Positions 29,683 to 39,853 of a stretch of 64,000 nucleotides of DNA are shown in pieces. This DNA is from Bacillus solimangrovi. Its GTDB lineage: Bacteria > Bacillota > Bacilli > Bacillales > Bacillaceae_N. Below the pieces are notes generated by a model that did not search any database, had not been told where the DNA came from, and worked only from the letters and a program-made list of their open reading frames with translations. Position numbers and translations under genes: made by a program. Within the stretch, counting starts at the first letter, position 1. Each line of letters opens with the position of its first letter. The stretch covers positions 83,548 through 147,547 of the forward strand of contig NZ_MJEH01000055.1 of NCBI RefSeq assembly GCF_001742425.1, in the 5' to 3' direction.

Positions 29683-30639
29683 TTATTGTTTGATCTCGTG
29701 ATATTTTTCCATATCTTTTGCTATCTTCTCATCGACTTCATTCGCATCATCAATATGTTTAACTATCGCTTCATTAATTTCTTCAAATAAATCTTTCGTT
29801 GTAGCAATTTCACTCATAACATCTTTCGTGTATACTTTTTGATTTTGAATCGTACTAAGCACGCCATTTACATCATCTTTTACAGTTCCAATTACCTCTA
29901 ATATATGTTCGATCTTTTCCGTTGTTGTTGTACTTAATTCTATTCCATCATTTACAGATTTAATACTATTCTGAGAATCTTCTAATGCTTCTTCAATTTC
30001 TTGTTGAATACGTTTTGTTAAATCATCAATATTTTTTGTGCTTTGCGCTGTATTTTCTGCAAGCTTACGGACTTCATTTGCAACGACAGCGAAACCTTTT
30101 CCATGTTCTCCTGCTCGAGCGGCTTCAATTGAAGCATTTAACGCAAGAAGGTTTGTTTGTTCAGCAATTTCATTAATTACCTTTACAATATCTTCAATTT
30201 CTTTCGAACGCACACCGAGCTGTGTCATACTCTTTGACGTTTCTTTCGATTGATCACCAAGTTGCTTAATGAGTGTCTCAACCTTACTAACTGCTTCTAA
30301 CCCTTCTTGTGATTCTTTTACCATTCCGTTTGTTGATTCTATCAGCGTCTCACCTTTATCTTGCATAACCTCAGATATTTCATTTGATTGTCTACTGATT
30401 TCATTAACAGCATCAAATCGATCTCTAAGCTTCATCACAAGTGTATCTAATACGTCATGCTGTGCGTTTATCGCTTCGTGTTTTTGAAATGTTGCTTCTA
30501 AATCTCCAAAAAAATCCTCAAAAAACTCCTGAAGTTTGTAATTCGGCTCTTCCTTACTTTCCTTTAGCTCTTCTATCTCCAACCTTAATTGTTCTATTTC
30601 CTCTTTTAATCGCTTATTTTCTGCTTTTAACCCAAACAT
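29683..30639 (-). CDS. Soluble methyl-accepting chemotaxis-like protein
   Basis: The 318-residue protein lacks any transmembrane helix. A coiled coil ([23 protein letters not shown]) leads to a helical sensor segment of about 90 residues, then the MCP signalling hairpin with its tip [22 protein letters not shown] and [10 protein letters not shown], which contacts CheA/CheW. It resembles B. subtilis YfmS. GGGGGA lies before ATG 30639. The stimulus is unknown. No chemotaxis genes adjoin it. Confidence 0.9.
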   Translation of the reverse strand: MFGLKAENKRLKEEIEQLRLEIEELKESKEEPNYKLQEFFEDFFGDLEATFQKHEAINAQHDVLDTLVMKLRDRFDAVNEISRQSNEISEVMQDKGETLIESTNGMVKESQEGLEAVSKVETLIKQLGDQSKETSKSMTQLGVRSKEIEDIVKVINEIAEQTNLLALNASIEAARAGEHGKGFAVVANEVRKLAENTAQSTKNIDDLTKRIQQEIEEALEDSQNSIKSVNDGIELSTTTTEKIEHILEVIGTVKDDVNGVLSTIQNQKVYTKDVMSEIATTKDLFEEINEAIVKHIDDANEVDEKIAKDMEKYHEIKQ

Positions 30640-30789
30640 ACAATTCCCCCATCTATACATTCAGTATTTCCACATTTCCACTTAAAGAGGTTATACCTCA
30701 TTTGACATGGTAATTAAGTAAATTTATTCTATATCTACTATATCATTTTCAGTAGATTAATCGCTATTTTTTTGTCATGAATTTTAGTC

Positions 30790-30815
30790 AAAAAAAACCG
30801 AGGATTTCTCCTCGG
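30790..30815 (-). terminator. Terminator after the ipi-like lipoprotein gene
   Basis: The minus-strand stem CCGAGGA / TCCTCGG is followed by a run of T residues. Confidence 0.88.
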
Positions 30816-30826
30816 CAACAAATGTA

Positions 30827-31654
30827 TTATTCAACATCCTTCTTAATCTGATCGATTTTCACTGACTTCACATTCATAATTGAACCATCTTTGTCAGAAA
30901 CCTCATACAAAACTAGTGCAAGCGTACCATCCACTGGAAGTTGTTCTTCAGGAATAGATAAGGTAATTTCAAACTCAGACCAATTAGGGCCACCTTGGTC
31001 AACCTTCACTAGTGTCTCATCGACTAAATAATCATGACCTTCTTCAACTGAATAGAAGAACTCACCTTCAAACACACGTGCTTCACCCGTGATCTTATAA
31101 TTCCCGTTTGACCCTTCGACTTGAATATTTCGGAACGCTGTACCCGGTTCATCGTATGAGAACGTTTTTTCCATCGTGAATGCACCCGTCGGTACTCTTT
31201 CACCATTCAACTGATTCACTTTAATCGTTACCGTTGCTTCATATGTACCACTCTCAAGTGACTCTGGTGTCCATTGTTCATTCCAACTCTTAACTTCATC
31301 TGGTGCGATCGAAACCTCTTTAAGTGCTTGCGTAAAGTCCTTGTCTTCTGAATAACGATAAACTTCTTCATTTTCCTCATTTGTCACAACGATTTCATAT
31401 TGTTGACTTGTTGAAAATGTAGCGATCGCTTCTTCTTCACTATTATTAGCTAACGCTAAATCAAATAAAATCGCGTCACCACTTTGATGAATATCAACTG
31501 ATGTCCCAAACGATTCTAACGTTTGTTCAGCATTTACAACTTTTTCATTATGATTAGGTTCGTCTATTGGTGGGTTTTCACTTTGTTGACCTATTTGTCC
31601 GCAACCCGAAAGTAATGCTCCAACAAATAGTAGAGTAAATAATTTTTTCATCAT
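30827..31654 (-). CDS. Lipoprotein with BsuPI-like and Gmad2-like domains, at the ipi locus
   Basis: The signal peptide ends in the lipobox LLSGC, so the protein is probably anchored outside the membrane. Residues of about 50-150 match the BsuPI proteinase-inhibitor pattern (ILFDLALANNSEEEAIATFSTSQQYEI ... EVYRYSEDKDFTQAL). Residues of about 175-265 look like a Gmad2 immunoglobulin-like domain (GTAFRNIQVEG, GEARVFEGEFFYSVEEG, WSEFEITLSIP). In B. subtilis the intracellular inhibitor gene ipi holds this same place between yitT and yizC; here the domain is exported and fused. Domain calls are by eye. Confidence 0.78.
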   Translation of the reverse strand: MMKKLFTLLFVGALLSGCGQIGQQSENPPIDEPNHNEKVVNAEQTLESFGTSVDIHQSGDAILFDLALANNSEEEAIATFSTSQQYEIVVTNEENEEVYRYSEDKDFTQALKEVSIAPDEVKSWNEQWTPESLESGTYEATVTIKVNQLNGERVPTGAFTMEKTFSYDEPGTAFRNIQVEGSNGNYKITGEARVFEGEFFYSVEEGHDYLVDETLVKVDQGGPNWSEFEITLSIPEEQLPVDGTLALVLYEVSDKDGSIMNVKSVKIDQIKKDVE

Positions 31655-31719
31655 GAGACTTCACTCCTTTATATACCTATTGTAGTCCTATATTAACAAA
31701 AGGAAAAGTTACAATTGGG

Positions 31720-32562
31720 TTAATCTCGTCGGAAAAATCCAAAGATTCCCGTAGTCTGTACGATATTAGTGAACGCTGCAGGATCTACTTCACGGATAAT
31801 TTGCTCTAAGTCAAATAACTCGTAACGAGTAACAACGATAATAAGCATTTCTTTGTCTTCTTTCGTAAATGCCCCTCTCGCTGGCACTGTCGTAATACCT
31901 CTTACTAGTTTAGAATGAATCGCATCCTCTAGTTCTTGAGATTTTTTCGTAATAATCATTGCAGTTAGTTTTTCATGGCGAGTATGAATTGCATCAATTA
32001 CACGTGTCGATACGTATAGTGTAACGAGTGTATATAACGCCTTCTCCCAGCCAAATAGTTGACCTGCAACTAAAATGATAACAGAATTCATGAATAGAAA
32101 GTACATGCCAATCGGCTTATCTCTCATACGGGATAAAATCATTGCGATAATGTCCATACCTCCAGTTGATGCACCCCACTTAAGAGTAAAACCAACCCCA
32201 ACAGCTATAATAACACCACCAAACACTGCATTTAACATAATATCAGGAGAGAGGGAAGTCACTGGAATGATTTGCATAAAAATAGTCGTAAATACAACAC
32301 TTACAATACTGTAAATTGTGAAACTTTTCCCTACCTTCATCCACCCTAATATACCTACTGGAATGTTTAAGAGTAATAAAATAATACCTGTTACATCCTC
32401 AATTTCTATAAATTGCTGTAACAAACTTGATATTAATTGGGCAATCCCTGTGAATCCACTGGCATACACATTTGCAGGAATTAAAAACAAGTTCATTGCT
32501 ATTGCATTCAACGCAGCACCTAATATTACAACTGCGATTTTCTTGGACTCCATTAATAACAC
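31720..32562 (-). CDS. yitT: YitT family membrane protein (DUF161 + DUF2179)
   Basis: The protein has about 280 residues with five hydrophobic helices followed by a cytosolic DUF2179 domain (KKSQELEDAIHSKLVRGITTVPARGAF, ending DPAAFTNIVQTTGIFGFF). Family function is unknown. AAGGAGG lies eight bases before GTG 32562; the ATG at 32568 is only two bases after it and is less likely. Next to yitS as in B. subtilis. Confidence 0.92.
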   Translation of the reverse strand: MLLMESKKIAVVILGAALNAIAMNLFLIPANVYASGFTGIAQLISSLLQQFIEIEDVTGIILLLLNIPVGILGWMKVGKSFTIYSIVSVVFTTIFMQIIPVTSLSPDIMLNAVFGGVIIAVGVGFTLKWGASTGGMDIIAMILSRMRDKPIGMYFLFMNSVIILVAGQLFGWEKALYTLVTLYVSTRVIDAIHTRHEKLTAMIITKKSQELEDAIHSKLVRGITTVPARGAFTKEDKEMLIIVVTRYELFDLEQIIREVDPAAFTNIVQTTGIFGFFRRD

Positions 32563-33063
32563 TTTCATATCCTCCTTTTAAAACAAAAAGCCGCATACAA
32601 TCAATAATCATAAAACTACCATTTTTTCACGTATATCACTTGGCAGTTAACGTGACAGTGATTATTGTTGTTTTTATGTAAACTCCATTGAAGAAACTAT
32701 GTATAGTAAGTCAGCTGTTAGAATCGCTTGAAAGACAATTACTAATTAAACAAATTTAGAAATGCTTTGCTAATTATAAAGTTTCTTATTGTAAAATAAA
32801 AGCAACAAATTGCACATTCTTATCGTTATCTATGATATGTTATGAATATCTATTAGAAATATTGAAAAAAGATAGTATCAACCGTAAAATAAGGTGTAAC
32901 TTTCTTTATTGTAAGTATTCTCTCAAAAATGGTTAGTTGAATCTATAGAGTAGTTACTGACACTTAATCGTTGCTCTATACTTTCTCCAACCCTTACCTT
33001 GAAATGTTAGTTAGTGTCAGTTAAACCGTGATAAACTTAAACAGATAAAGAGAAGGTGACTAA
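32563..33063. other. Non-coding stretch between yitT and yitS with repeat remnant
   Basis: There is no convincing ORF in this 500-base gap. The segment 32936-32977 aligns without gaps to the repeat at 27171-27212 at about 29 of 42 bases, sharing GGTTAGTTGAA and TTACTG/ACTTA. Further on, ACTGACACT (32956-32964) and AGTGTCAGT (33013-33021) form an inverted repeat ending 42 bases before yitS. It may be a decayed element, a leader hairpin, or both. Confidence 0.5.
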
Positions 33064-33924
33064 ATGAGTATTCGAATTATTACTGATAGTGGCTGTGACT
33101 TATCAAACGAAATTTTAGAACAATTAAATATTACTTGCGTGCCTTTCGGTGTACATATAGATGGTGTGGATTATTTAGACCGTGAAACGATCGAAATACA
33201 AACTGTGTATGAAGAATTAGAGAAAGGGAAAATCGCAAAAACATCCCAAGTCTCTCCTGCTATCTTAGAAGAAACATTTACGAACGTAGCTAAGGAAAAT
33301 GAAACTGCAATTTTCATTGCTTTCTCATCACACTTATCAGGTACATATCAAACTGCAGTAATGATGAAGGAAAGTGTAGCTAGTCAATATCCAAACCTTA
33401 ACTTGACAGTTATCGATTCAAAAAGCGGCTCACTTGGACAAGGTCTTATCGTACAACGTGCAGCTGAAATGGTGAAAAAACATAAAAATTTAAATGAAAT
33501 TATTCAAGTTATAAAACAATTATCGAACCACATAGAACACATTTTCACCGTCGATTCACTTGAGCACTTATACAGAGGAGGACGTATTAGTCGCACATCT
33601 GCTTTTGTCGGTGGTTTATTAAACATTAAACCAATTCTTCACCTTGATGATGGTAAACTCTTTCCTTTCGAAAAAATAAGAGGGCGAAAAAAGCTAATTA
33701 AACGACTACTGGAAATAGTTGAAGAACGTGGCTCTAAGATAGCTCAACAAACAATCGGTATTACACATGGAAATGATGAAGAAAGTGCATTAAAATTAAA
33801 AGAATTAGTAAAAGAAAAGTTTGGTGCAAAAGATTTCTTAATTCAACCTCTTGGTTCAGCAATAGGTGCACATACTGGCACAGGCGCACTCGCTTTATTT
33901 TTCTTAAATAAAGTTGAAGAATAA
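33064..33924 (+). CDS. yitS: DegV family fatty-acid-binding protein (YitS-like)
   Basis: The 286-residue cytosolic protein has the DegV pattern: IITDSGCDLS at the N-terminus, KTSQVSP, FSSHLSGTYQTA, VIDSKSGSLGQG, LEHLYRGGRIS and GAHTGTGAL. DegV proteins bind a fatty acid; as FakB they present it to the kinase FakA. Which chain it binds is not visible. AGAAGGTGAC precedes the ATG. Confidence 0.94.
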   Translation: MSIRIITDSGCDLSNEILEQLNITCVPFGVHIDGVDYLDRETIEIQTVYEELEKGKIAKTSQVSPAILEETFTNVAKENETAIFIAFSSHLSGTYQTAVMMKESVASQYPNLNLTVIDSKSGSLGQGLIVQRAAEMVKKHKNLNEIIQVIKQLSNHIEHIFTVDSLEHLYRGGRISRTSAFVGGLLNIKPILHLDDGKLFPFEKIRGRKKLIKRLLEIVEERGSKIAQQTIGITHGNDEESALKLKELVKEKFGAKDFLIQPLGSAIGAHTGTGALALFFLNKVEE

Positions 33925-33978
33925 TTAAATAAATACTACAAAGAATAAGTACAGCAACTTACGAAGGGAGCTGCACTT

Positions 33979-34110
33979 ATGTCATCTACAAAAGATAATG
34001 ATAAAAAACCAGTTGATAAAAATGCTCAACGTGCGAAAAAAAATGAAATCATCGAAAAAAACCGTCAGAACGGTGAACGTCAATTCTCAAAAAAGACCGA
34101 TCACTTGTAA
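33979..34110 (+). CDS. DUF3941 family small protein
   Basis: The 43-residue, highly charged protein (MSSTKDNDKKPVDKNAQRAK and QFSKKTDHL) matches the DUF3941 pattern known in bacilli. GAAGGGAGC precedes ATG 33979. It lies 54 bases after yitS and before a terminator. Function is unknown. Confidence 0.85.
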   Translation: MSSTKDNDKKPVDKNAQRAKKNEIIEKNRQNGERQFSKKTDHL

Positions 34111-34114
34111 TAAC

Positions 34115-34152
34115 TAATCCTGTTATCTAAAAATGATAACGGGATTTTTATT
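34115..34152 (+). terminator. Terminator after the DUF3941 gene
   Basis: The arms AATCCTGTTATC and GATAACGGGATT are followed by TTTATTTTTA. Confidence 0.9.
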
Positions 34153-34178
34153 TTTATGATTTTCACTTCAAAATTTTC

Positions 34179-34396
34179 TTGCAATTCACATAAAGGTGGT
34201 GTACATTACATAACAAGCTACTAAATTAAATAGTTAATTCTTATCAAGAGAGACGGAGGGATCTGGCCCTACGAAGTCTCAGCAACCAGCCTAAATGGTC
34301 AGGTGCTAACTCCAGCAAGTGTTTAAAGCTTGATAGATAAGAAGAATTCAAATACACAGCCATTCTTCTTATTTCCAAGAAGATGGCTTATTTTAT
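34179..34396 (+). promoter_or_regulatory. SAM-I (S-box) riboswitch with promoter and terminator
   Basis: A promoter (TTGCAA 34179-34184, 17 bases, TACATT 34202-34207) leads into a SAM-I aptamer. P1 is TTCTTATC (34238-34245) with GATAAGAA (34336-34343), and the core holds AGAGACGGAGGGA, GCAACC and GGTGCTAA(C)TCC. A terminator (AGCCATTCTTCTT / AAGAAGATGGCT, 34358-34388, then T residues) shares pairing potential with P1. SAM binding should end transcription ahead of yitJ-metH. Confidence 0.97.
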
Positions 34397-34521
34397 TGCT
34401 CTTTTAATCAATTCCATGAAATATAATTCAACATTGATAAGTGCAACGTGCGAAATAATGAATAATATTATTTTTATTCGCTTCGTTCCTTTTCTTCATA
34501 AAAAAGAAGGTGGTGGAGAAT

Positions 34522-36375
34522 ATGAAATTACTAGAACGCTTAAAAGATGAAATCTTAATTGGTGATGGTGCGATGGGTACATTGTTATATTCTTACGGAG
34601 TCGATTTTTGCTTCGAAGAACTGAATACATCTCAACCAGAACGAATTGAACAAATTCATCTCGCCTATTTAAAGGCTGGTTCAGATGTTATCCAAACAAA
34701 TACTTATGGTGCAAACTATATTAAATTAGCTCGATACGGTTTAGAAGATCAAGTGAAAAAGTTAAATGAGCAAGCTTGCCGAATTGCAAAACGTGCAAGT
34801 AAAACCAAAGAACAAACACACGTCCTCGGAACAATGGGTGGTTTACGAGGTATAAGAAAGCAGGATATTACGCTTACCGAAGTAAAACGTACATTTCGTG
34901 AACAACTTTACCCACTATTAACAGAAGACGTAGATGGATTGTTACTCGAAACATATTATGATTTTACTGAATTAAAAACAGTTCTAGAAATTGCAAGAAA
35001 AGAAACAGATAAACCGATTGTTGCACAATTATCATTGCATGAAGTTGGTGTTCTCCAAGATGGAACTCCTTTAGCTGAAGGGCTAAAACAACTTGCCGAA
35101 CTTGGGGCAAACGTAACAGGTGTTAATTGTAGACTGGGTCCTTATCACATCATTCAATCACTAGAACAAGTACCATTACTAGATCACGCTTACCTATCCG
35201 CTTATCCTAATGCAAGCTTACCTGATTATGTTGATGGTCGATTTATTTACGAATCAGATGCAAGTTATTTCGAGCAATGCGCACTTGACTTGCGTGAACA
35301 AGGTGTCCGTTTACTCGGTGGATGTTGTGGAACGACTCCTGAACACATACAAGCCTTTCACTCAAAATTAAAAGGACAGAAACCAGTCAGTGAAAAAGTA
35401 ATTAAACCGTTTCGATCGGAAATTACAGTACAACAAACAAAACGTGAGGAAGTCCCATTACAAGATATTGCTAAAGAACGTCGATCGGTAATCGTTGAGC
35501 TTGATCCACCTAAACACCTTGATACTCAGACATTTTTCGAAGGAACAAAGGCATTAAAAGAAGCTGGCATCGATGCATTGACATTAGCAGATAACTCACT
35601 TGCTTCTCCTAGAATTAGTAATACTGCCATGGCGACAATAGCAAAAAATGAATACAAAACACGACCACTCGTTCATTTAACATGTCGTGACCGAAATCTA
35701 ATCGGCCTACAATCTCACTTGATGGGTCTTCATACACTCGGTCTGCATGATGTCCTTGCAGTTACTGGAGACCCAACAAAAGTTGGTGACTTCCCTGGAG
35801 CTAGCTCTGTCTATGACTTATCTTCGTTTGAATTAATTCAATACATTAAGCAATTGAACGAAGGAGTGTCTTTCTCGGGAAAACCGCTAAAACAAAAATG
35901 TTCGTTCTCAGTTGGAGCCGCATTCAATCCTAATGTCCGTCACTTAGAAAAAGCTGTTCAACGTCTTGAGAAAAAAATTGAATACGGTGCAGATTACTTC
36001 ATCAGTCAACCAATTTTTTCACGAGTTCAAATTGAGGAAATCTATCAAGCTACGAAACACTTAACTACTCCAATTTATATAGGAATTATGCCACTCGTTA
36101 GCAGTAAAAATGCCGAATTCCTTCATCATGAAGTACCGGGCATTAAGCTAAGCGATCAAACGAGGGAAAGAATGGTAAAATGCGGGACTGATAAGGAAAG
36201 TGCGCAGTCTGAAGGGATTGCTATTGCGAAAGAATTGATTGATACAGCGATGCAATACTTCAATGGAATATACTTAATTACACCATTTATGCGTTATAAA
36301 ATGACGGCTACATTAGCTCATTATATTCATCAAAAAGATAACTCATCTATAGAGAGGAAGGTTCATCATGTCTAA
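34522..36375 (+). CDS. yitJ: Bifunctional homocysteine S-methyltransferase / 5,10-methylene-THF reductase
   Basis: The N-terminal half is a Zn homocysteine methyltransferase barrel ([21 protein letters not shown] and the Cys pair in [13 protein letters not shown]). The C-terminal half, from about residue 320, is a MetF-type reductase ([38 protein letters not shown]). It makes methyl-THF and may transfer methyl groups itself. AAGGTGGTG precedes ATG 34522; a GTG at 34510 overlaps it. It is the first gene behind the SAM riboswitch and overlaps metH by 8 bases. Confidence 0.95.
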   Translation: MKLLERLKDEILIGDGAMGTLLYSYGVDFCFEELNTSQPERIEQIHLAYLKAGSDVIQTNTYGANYIKLARYGLEDQVKKLNEQACRIAKRASKTKEQTHVLGTMGGLRGIRKQDITLTEVKRTFREQLYPLLTEDVDGLLLETYYDFTELKTVLEIARKETDKPIVAQLSLHEVGVLQDGTPLAEGLKQLAELGANVTGVNCRLGPYHIIQSLEQVPLLDHAYLSAYPNASLPDYVDGRFIYESDASYFEQCALDLREQGVRLLGGCCGTTPEHIQAFHSKLKGQKPVSEKVIKPFRSEITVQQTKREEVPLQDIAKERRSVIVELDPPKHLDTQTFFEGTKALKEAGIDALTLADNSLASPRISNTAMATIAKNEYKTRPLVHLTCRDRNLIGLQSHLMGLHTLGLHDVLAVTGDPTKVGDFPGASSVYDLSSFELIQYIKQLNEGVSFSGKPLKQKCSFSVGAAFNPNVRHLEKAVQRLEKKIEYGADYFISQPIFSRVQIEEIYQATKHLTTPIYIGIMPLVSSKNAEFLHHEVPGIKLSDQTRERMVKCGTDKESAQSEGIAIAKELIDTAMQYFNGIYLITPFMRYKMTATLAHYIHQKDNSSIERKVHHV

Positions 36376-39300
36376 CAATCAATTTCTCAAACATTTACAA
36401 CAGCGTATTCTTATATTTGATGGTGCAATGGGCACGATGCTACAAGAAGCTGACTTAAGCATTGAAGACTTTGGCGGACCTGAGTACGAAGGCTGCAATG
36501 AATATCTTAACCTCACTTCCCCACAAGTGATTGAATGGATTCACCGCTCTTATCTAGAAGCTGGCGCAGATATAATTGAAACAAACTCTTTCGGTGGAAC
36601 ACCCGTTGTCTTAGATGAATATGATCTCGGTCACAAAGCATATGAAATCAACCGACGTTCTGCTGAGCTTGCTGCAAAGGTAGTTGAAGAATTCTCAACA
36701 GACGACCACCCCCGTTTTGTAGCTGGTGCACTAGGACCAACAACGAAGACACTGTCTGTAACAGGTGGGATTACCTTTGAGCAATTAGTAGAAGACTATG
36801 AAACTCAAGCAAAAGGCTTAATTGATGGTGGCTCACATCTTCTACTTTTAGAAACGAGCCAAGATACGTTAAATGTTAAAGCTGGTTATCTCGGCATTCA
36901 ACGCGCACAACGCGCATGCAAAAAATCTCTACCTCTCATTATTTCTGGAACAATTGAACCGATGGGAACGACACTTGCAGGTCAAAATATTGAAAGCTTC
37001 TACATTTCTATCGAACATATGCAACCTGTTGCTATTGGACTTAATTGTGCAACAGGGCCAGAATTCATGACTGATCATATCCGTTCACTCTCAAATCTCG
37101 CCGACTGTGCTGTACACTGTTATCCAAATGCCGGATTACCGGATGAAGAAGGCAATTATCACGAAACACCACAATCACTGGCTGCCAAACTCAAAGCATT
37201 TGCAGAAAAAGGCTGGTTAAACATCGTAGGAGGTTGTTGCGGTACTACCCCTGACCATATACGTGCAATCAAGGATGCTGTAAAAGATATTAAACCACGT
37301 ATTCATAACGAGAAACGTGAAAACCACCAAGTTTCTGGTATTGAACCATTGATTTATGACGATACGATGCGACCTTTGTTTGTAGGAGAACGTACAAATG
37401 TTATCGGTTCTAAAAAATTCAGAGAGTTAATCGTCAATGAAAAATATGAAGAAGCAGCTGAAATAGCACGAAAACAAGTGAAAAACGGTGCTCATGTTAT
37501 CGATATTTGTCTTGCAAATCCCGATCGTGATGAACTAACAGATATGGAACAATTTATGAAACAAGTAACTCAAAAAGTAAAAGTTCCACTCGTCATTGAC
37601 TCAACTGATGAGCAAGTTATCGAAAAATCTCTTAAATATTCACAAGGAAAAGCAATCATTAATTCTATTAACCTTGAAGATGGTATTGAACGGTTCGAGA
37701 AAACTCTTCCTATTATTAAACAGTACGGCGCAGCTGTGGTCGTTGGAACAATAGATGAAGAAGGAATGGCAGTTACTGCTGAGCGAAAATTAGCAGTTGC
37801 AAAGCGTTGCTTTACTATCCTTGTTAACGAACACAACATTTCACCTTCAGATATTATATTCGATCCGCTTGTCTTCCCTGTTGGAACTGGAGATGAAGCT
37901 TATATCGGTGCAGCGAAAGAAACCGTCGAAGGGATTCGCCTTATCAAAGAGGAATTACCTGAGTGTTTGACTATCCTTGGAGTAAGTAACGTTTCGTTCG
38001 GACTGCCTCCCGCTGGTCGTGAAGTATTAAATGCTGTTTTTCTATATCACTGCACAAGAGTTGGACTAGACTATGCAATCGTAAATACCGAAAAGCTAGA
38101 ACGATTCGCATCCATTCCTGAGGACGAAGTCATACTTTCAGAAAAACTACTATTTGAAACAAATGATAAGATTTTAGCAGACTTTACAGCACATTATCGT
38201 GGAAAGAAAACGAAACAAGTAAAAGTCGAAAAAAACTTATCACTCCCTGAACGACTAGCGAACTATATTGTTGAAGGTACAAAAGAGGGTCTTCTCCCAG
38301 ATCTCGAACTAGCATTAGATGAATATGATAAACCTCTTGATATTATTAATGGACCATTAATGACAGGCATGGCGGAAGTTGGAAGATTATTCAATGACAA
38401 CCAACTAATCGTTGCCGAAGTTCTACAAAGTGCTGAAGTGATGAAAGCATCTGTTACATTTCTTGAAGACTATATGGAAGCAACAGATAACTCTGGTAAA
38501 AAAGGAAAGATTGTACTTGCAACTGTAAAGGGAGATGTTCACGATATCGGAAAAAATCTCGTTGAAATCATCTTGAGTAATAATGGCTTTGAAGTCATTG
38601 ATCTTGGCATTAAAGTGACTCCCTCTGAATTAATCTCAGTCGTTCAAAAGGAACAACCAGATATTATTGGTCTCTCAGGCTTACTCGTTAAGTCCGCTCA
38701 ACAAATGGTACTAACAGCACAAGATTTAAAGCAAGCTAACATCTCAATCCCTATCCTCGTTGGAGGTGCGGCACTCTCGCGTAAGTTCACTGAAAATAAA
38801 ATTGCTGGTGAATATGACGGACATGTTTTGTATGCAAAAGATGCGATGAATGGTCTTAGCCTTGCTAACGACTTGAACAATGGTGAAATTCCCTTACTAC
38901 CAAAAACGAAGGCAACTACTGTTATTAAGCAAGAATCAAACAACGTTACATCTACCTTAACGAAAGTGCGTTCTAACGTAGCTACTGATGTACAAGTATT
39001 TGTACCAAATGATATGAAACGACATGTACTTAAAGATTATGATCTCTCACAAATCCAACCGTACATTAATCTACAGATGTTACTTGGTCATCATCTTGGT
39101 CTGAAAGGAAAAATCAAAAAACTGTTAGAAGAAGGTAACTCAAAAGTAATTGAACTCAAAGCATTAGTTGATGATCTGTTAATAGAAGCAAAACGCGAAA
39201 AATTTCTTAAAGCAGCCGCCGTTTATCAGTTTTTCCCAGCACAAGCTGAGGGTGATGATGTTATTGTCTATGATCCGAACAACCATTCCCATGTGTTAAA

Positions 39301-39793
39301 AAGATTCACGTTCCCTAGACAGCATAAGAAGCCGTATTTATGTTTAGCAGACTACCTTCGTCCTGTATCAAGTGGAGAAATGGATTATGTTGGATTTATG
39401 ACCGTAACGGCAGGAATCGGTGTAAGAAACAAAGCAGATCAACTAAAATCCGACGGAGAATTTTTGAAAAATCACGCATTACAAGCACTTGCTCTAGAAA
39501 CAGCTGAAGGTCTAGCTGAACGTGTCCACCAACTTATCCGAGATAATTGGGGATTCCCAGATTCAGTAGAGATGACAATGCAAGATCGTTTTTCTGCCAG
39601 ATATCAAGGACAACGTTTTTCATTCGGATATCCAGCTTGTCCAAACCTTGAAGATCAAGAATTGCTATTTGATTTACTTCACCCAGAAGATATTGGTGTA
39701 CAATTAACAGATGGCTTTATGATGCAACCTGAAGCATCTGTTTCTGCAATTGTGTTTGCTCATCCAGAAGCTCGTTATTTTAACGTTAATTAA
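36368..39793 (+). CDS. metH: Cobalamin-dependent methionine synthase
   Basis: MetH transfers methyl from methyl-THF to homocysteine through cobalamin. All four modules are present in the 1141 residues: homocysteine barrel with Zn cysteines ([20 protein letters not shown]), pterin-binding domain ([15 protein letters not shown]), cobalamin domain with the axial histidine in DVHDIGKN, and the C-terminal SAM-dependent reactivation domain ([15 protein letters not shown]). It is coupled to yitJ, which supplies its methyl donor. B. subtilis itself lacks metH. Confidence 0.98.
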   Translation: MSNNQFLKHLQQRILIFDGAMGTMLQEADLSIEDFGGPEYEGCNEYLNLTSPQVIEWIHRSYLEAGADIIETNSFGGTPVVLDEYDLGHKAYEINRRSAELAAKVVEEFSTDDHPRFVAGALGPTTKTLSVTGGITFEQLVEDYETQAKGLIDGGSHLLLLETSQDTLNVKAGYLGIQRAQRACKKSLPLIISGTIEPMGTTLAGQNIESFYISIEHMQPVAIGLNCATGPEFMTDHIRSLSNLADCAVHCYPNAGLPDEEGNYHETPQSLAAKLKAFAEKGWLNIVGGCCGTTPDHIRAIKDAVKDIKPRIHNEKRENHQVSGIEPLIYDDTMRPLFVGERTNVIGSKKFRELIVNEKYEEAAEIARKQVKNGAHVIDICLANPDRDELTDMEQFMKQVTQKVKVPLVIDSTDEQVIEKSLKYSQGKAIINSINLEDGIERFEKTLPIIKQYGAAVVVGTIDEEGMAVTAERKLAVAKRCFTILVNEHNISPSDIIFDPLVFPVGTGDEAYIGAAKETVEGIRLIKEELPECLTILGVSNVSFGLPPAGREVLNAVFLYHCTRVGLDYAIVNTEKLERFASIPEDEVILSEKLLFETNDKILADFTAHYRGKKTKQVKVEKNLSLPERLANYIVEGTKEGLLPDLELALDEYDKPLDIINGPLMTGMAEVGRLFNDNQLIVAEVLQSAEVMKASVTFLEDYMEATDNSGKKGKIVLATVKGDVHDIGKNLVEIILSNNGFEVIDLGIKVTPSELISVVQKEQPDIIGLSGLLVKSAQQMVLTAQDLKQANISIPILVGGAALSRKFTENKIAGEYDGHVLYAKDAMNGLSLANDLNNGEIPLLPKTKATTVIKQESNNVTSTLTKVRSNVATDVQVFVPNDMKRHVLKDYDLSQIQPYINLQMLLGHHLGLKGKIKKLLEEGNSKVIELKALVDDLLIEAKREKFLKAAAVYQFFPAQAEGDDVIVYDPNNHSHVLKRFTFPRQHKKPYLCLADYLRPVSSGEMDYVGFMTVTAGIGVRNKADQLKSDGEFLKNHALQALALETAEGLAERVHQLIRDNWGFPDSVEMTMQDRFSARYQGQRFSFGYPACPNLEDQELLFDLLHPEDIGVQLTDGFMMQPEASVSAIVFAHPEARYFNVN

Positions 39794-39805
39794 TAAGGAA
39801 ATTGT

Positions 39806-39850
39806 AAACCCCTTTACTTCATACTTAAAATGAAGTAAAGGGGTTTTTTC
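39806..39850. terminator. Strong terminator between metH and the sensor kinase gene
   Basis: A 17-bp perfect stem (AAACCCCTTTACTTCAT / ATGAAGTAAAGGGGTTT) is followed by TTT. It can act on both converging transcripts. Confidence 0.93.
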
Positions 39851-39853
39851 ACC

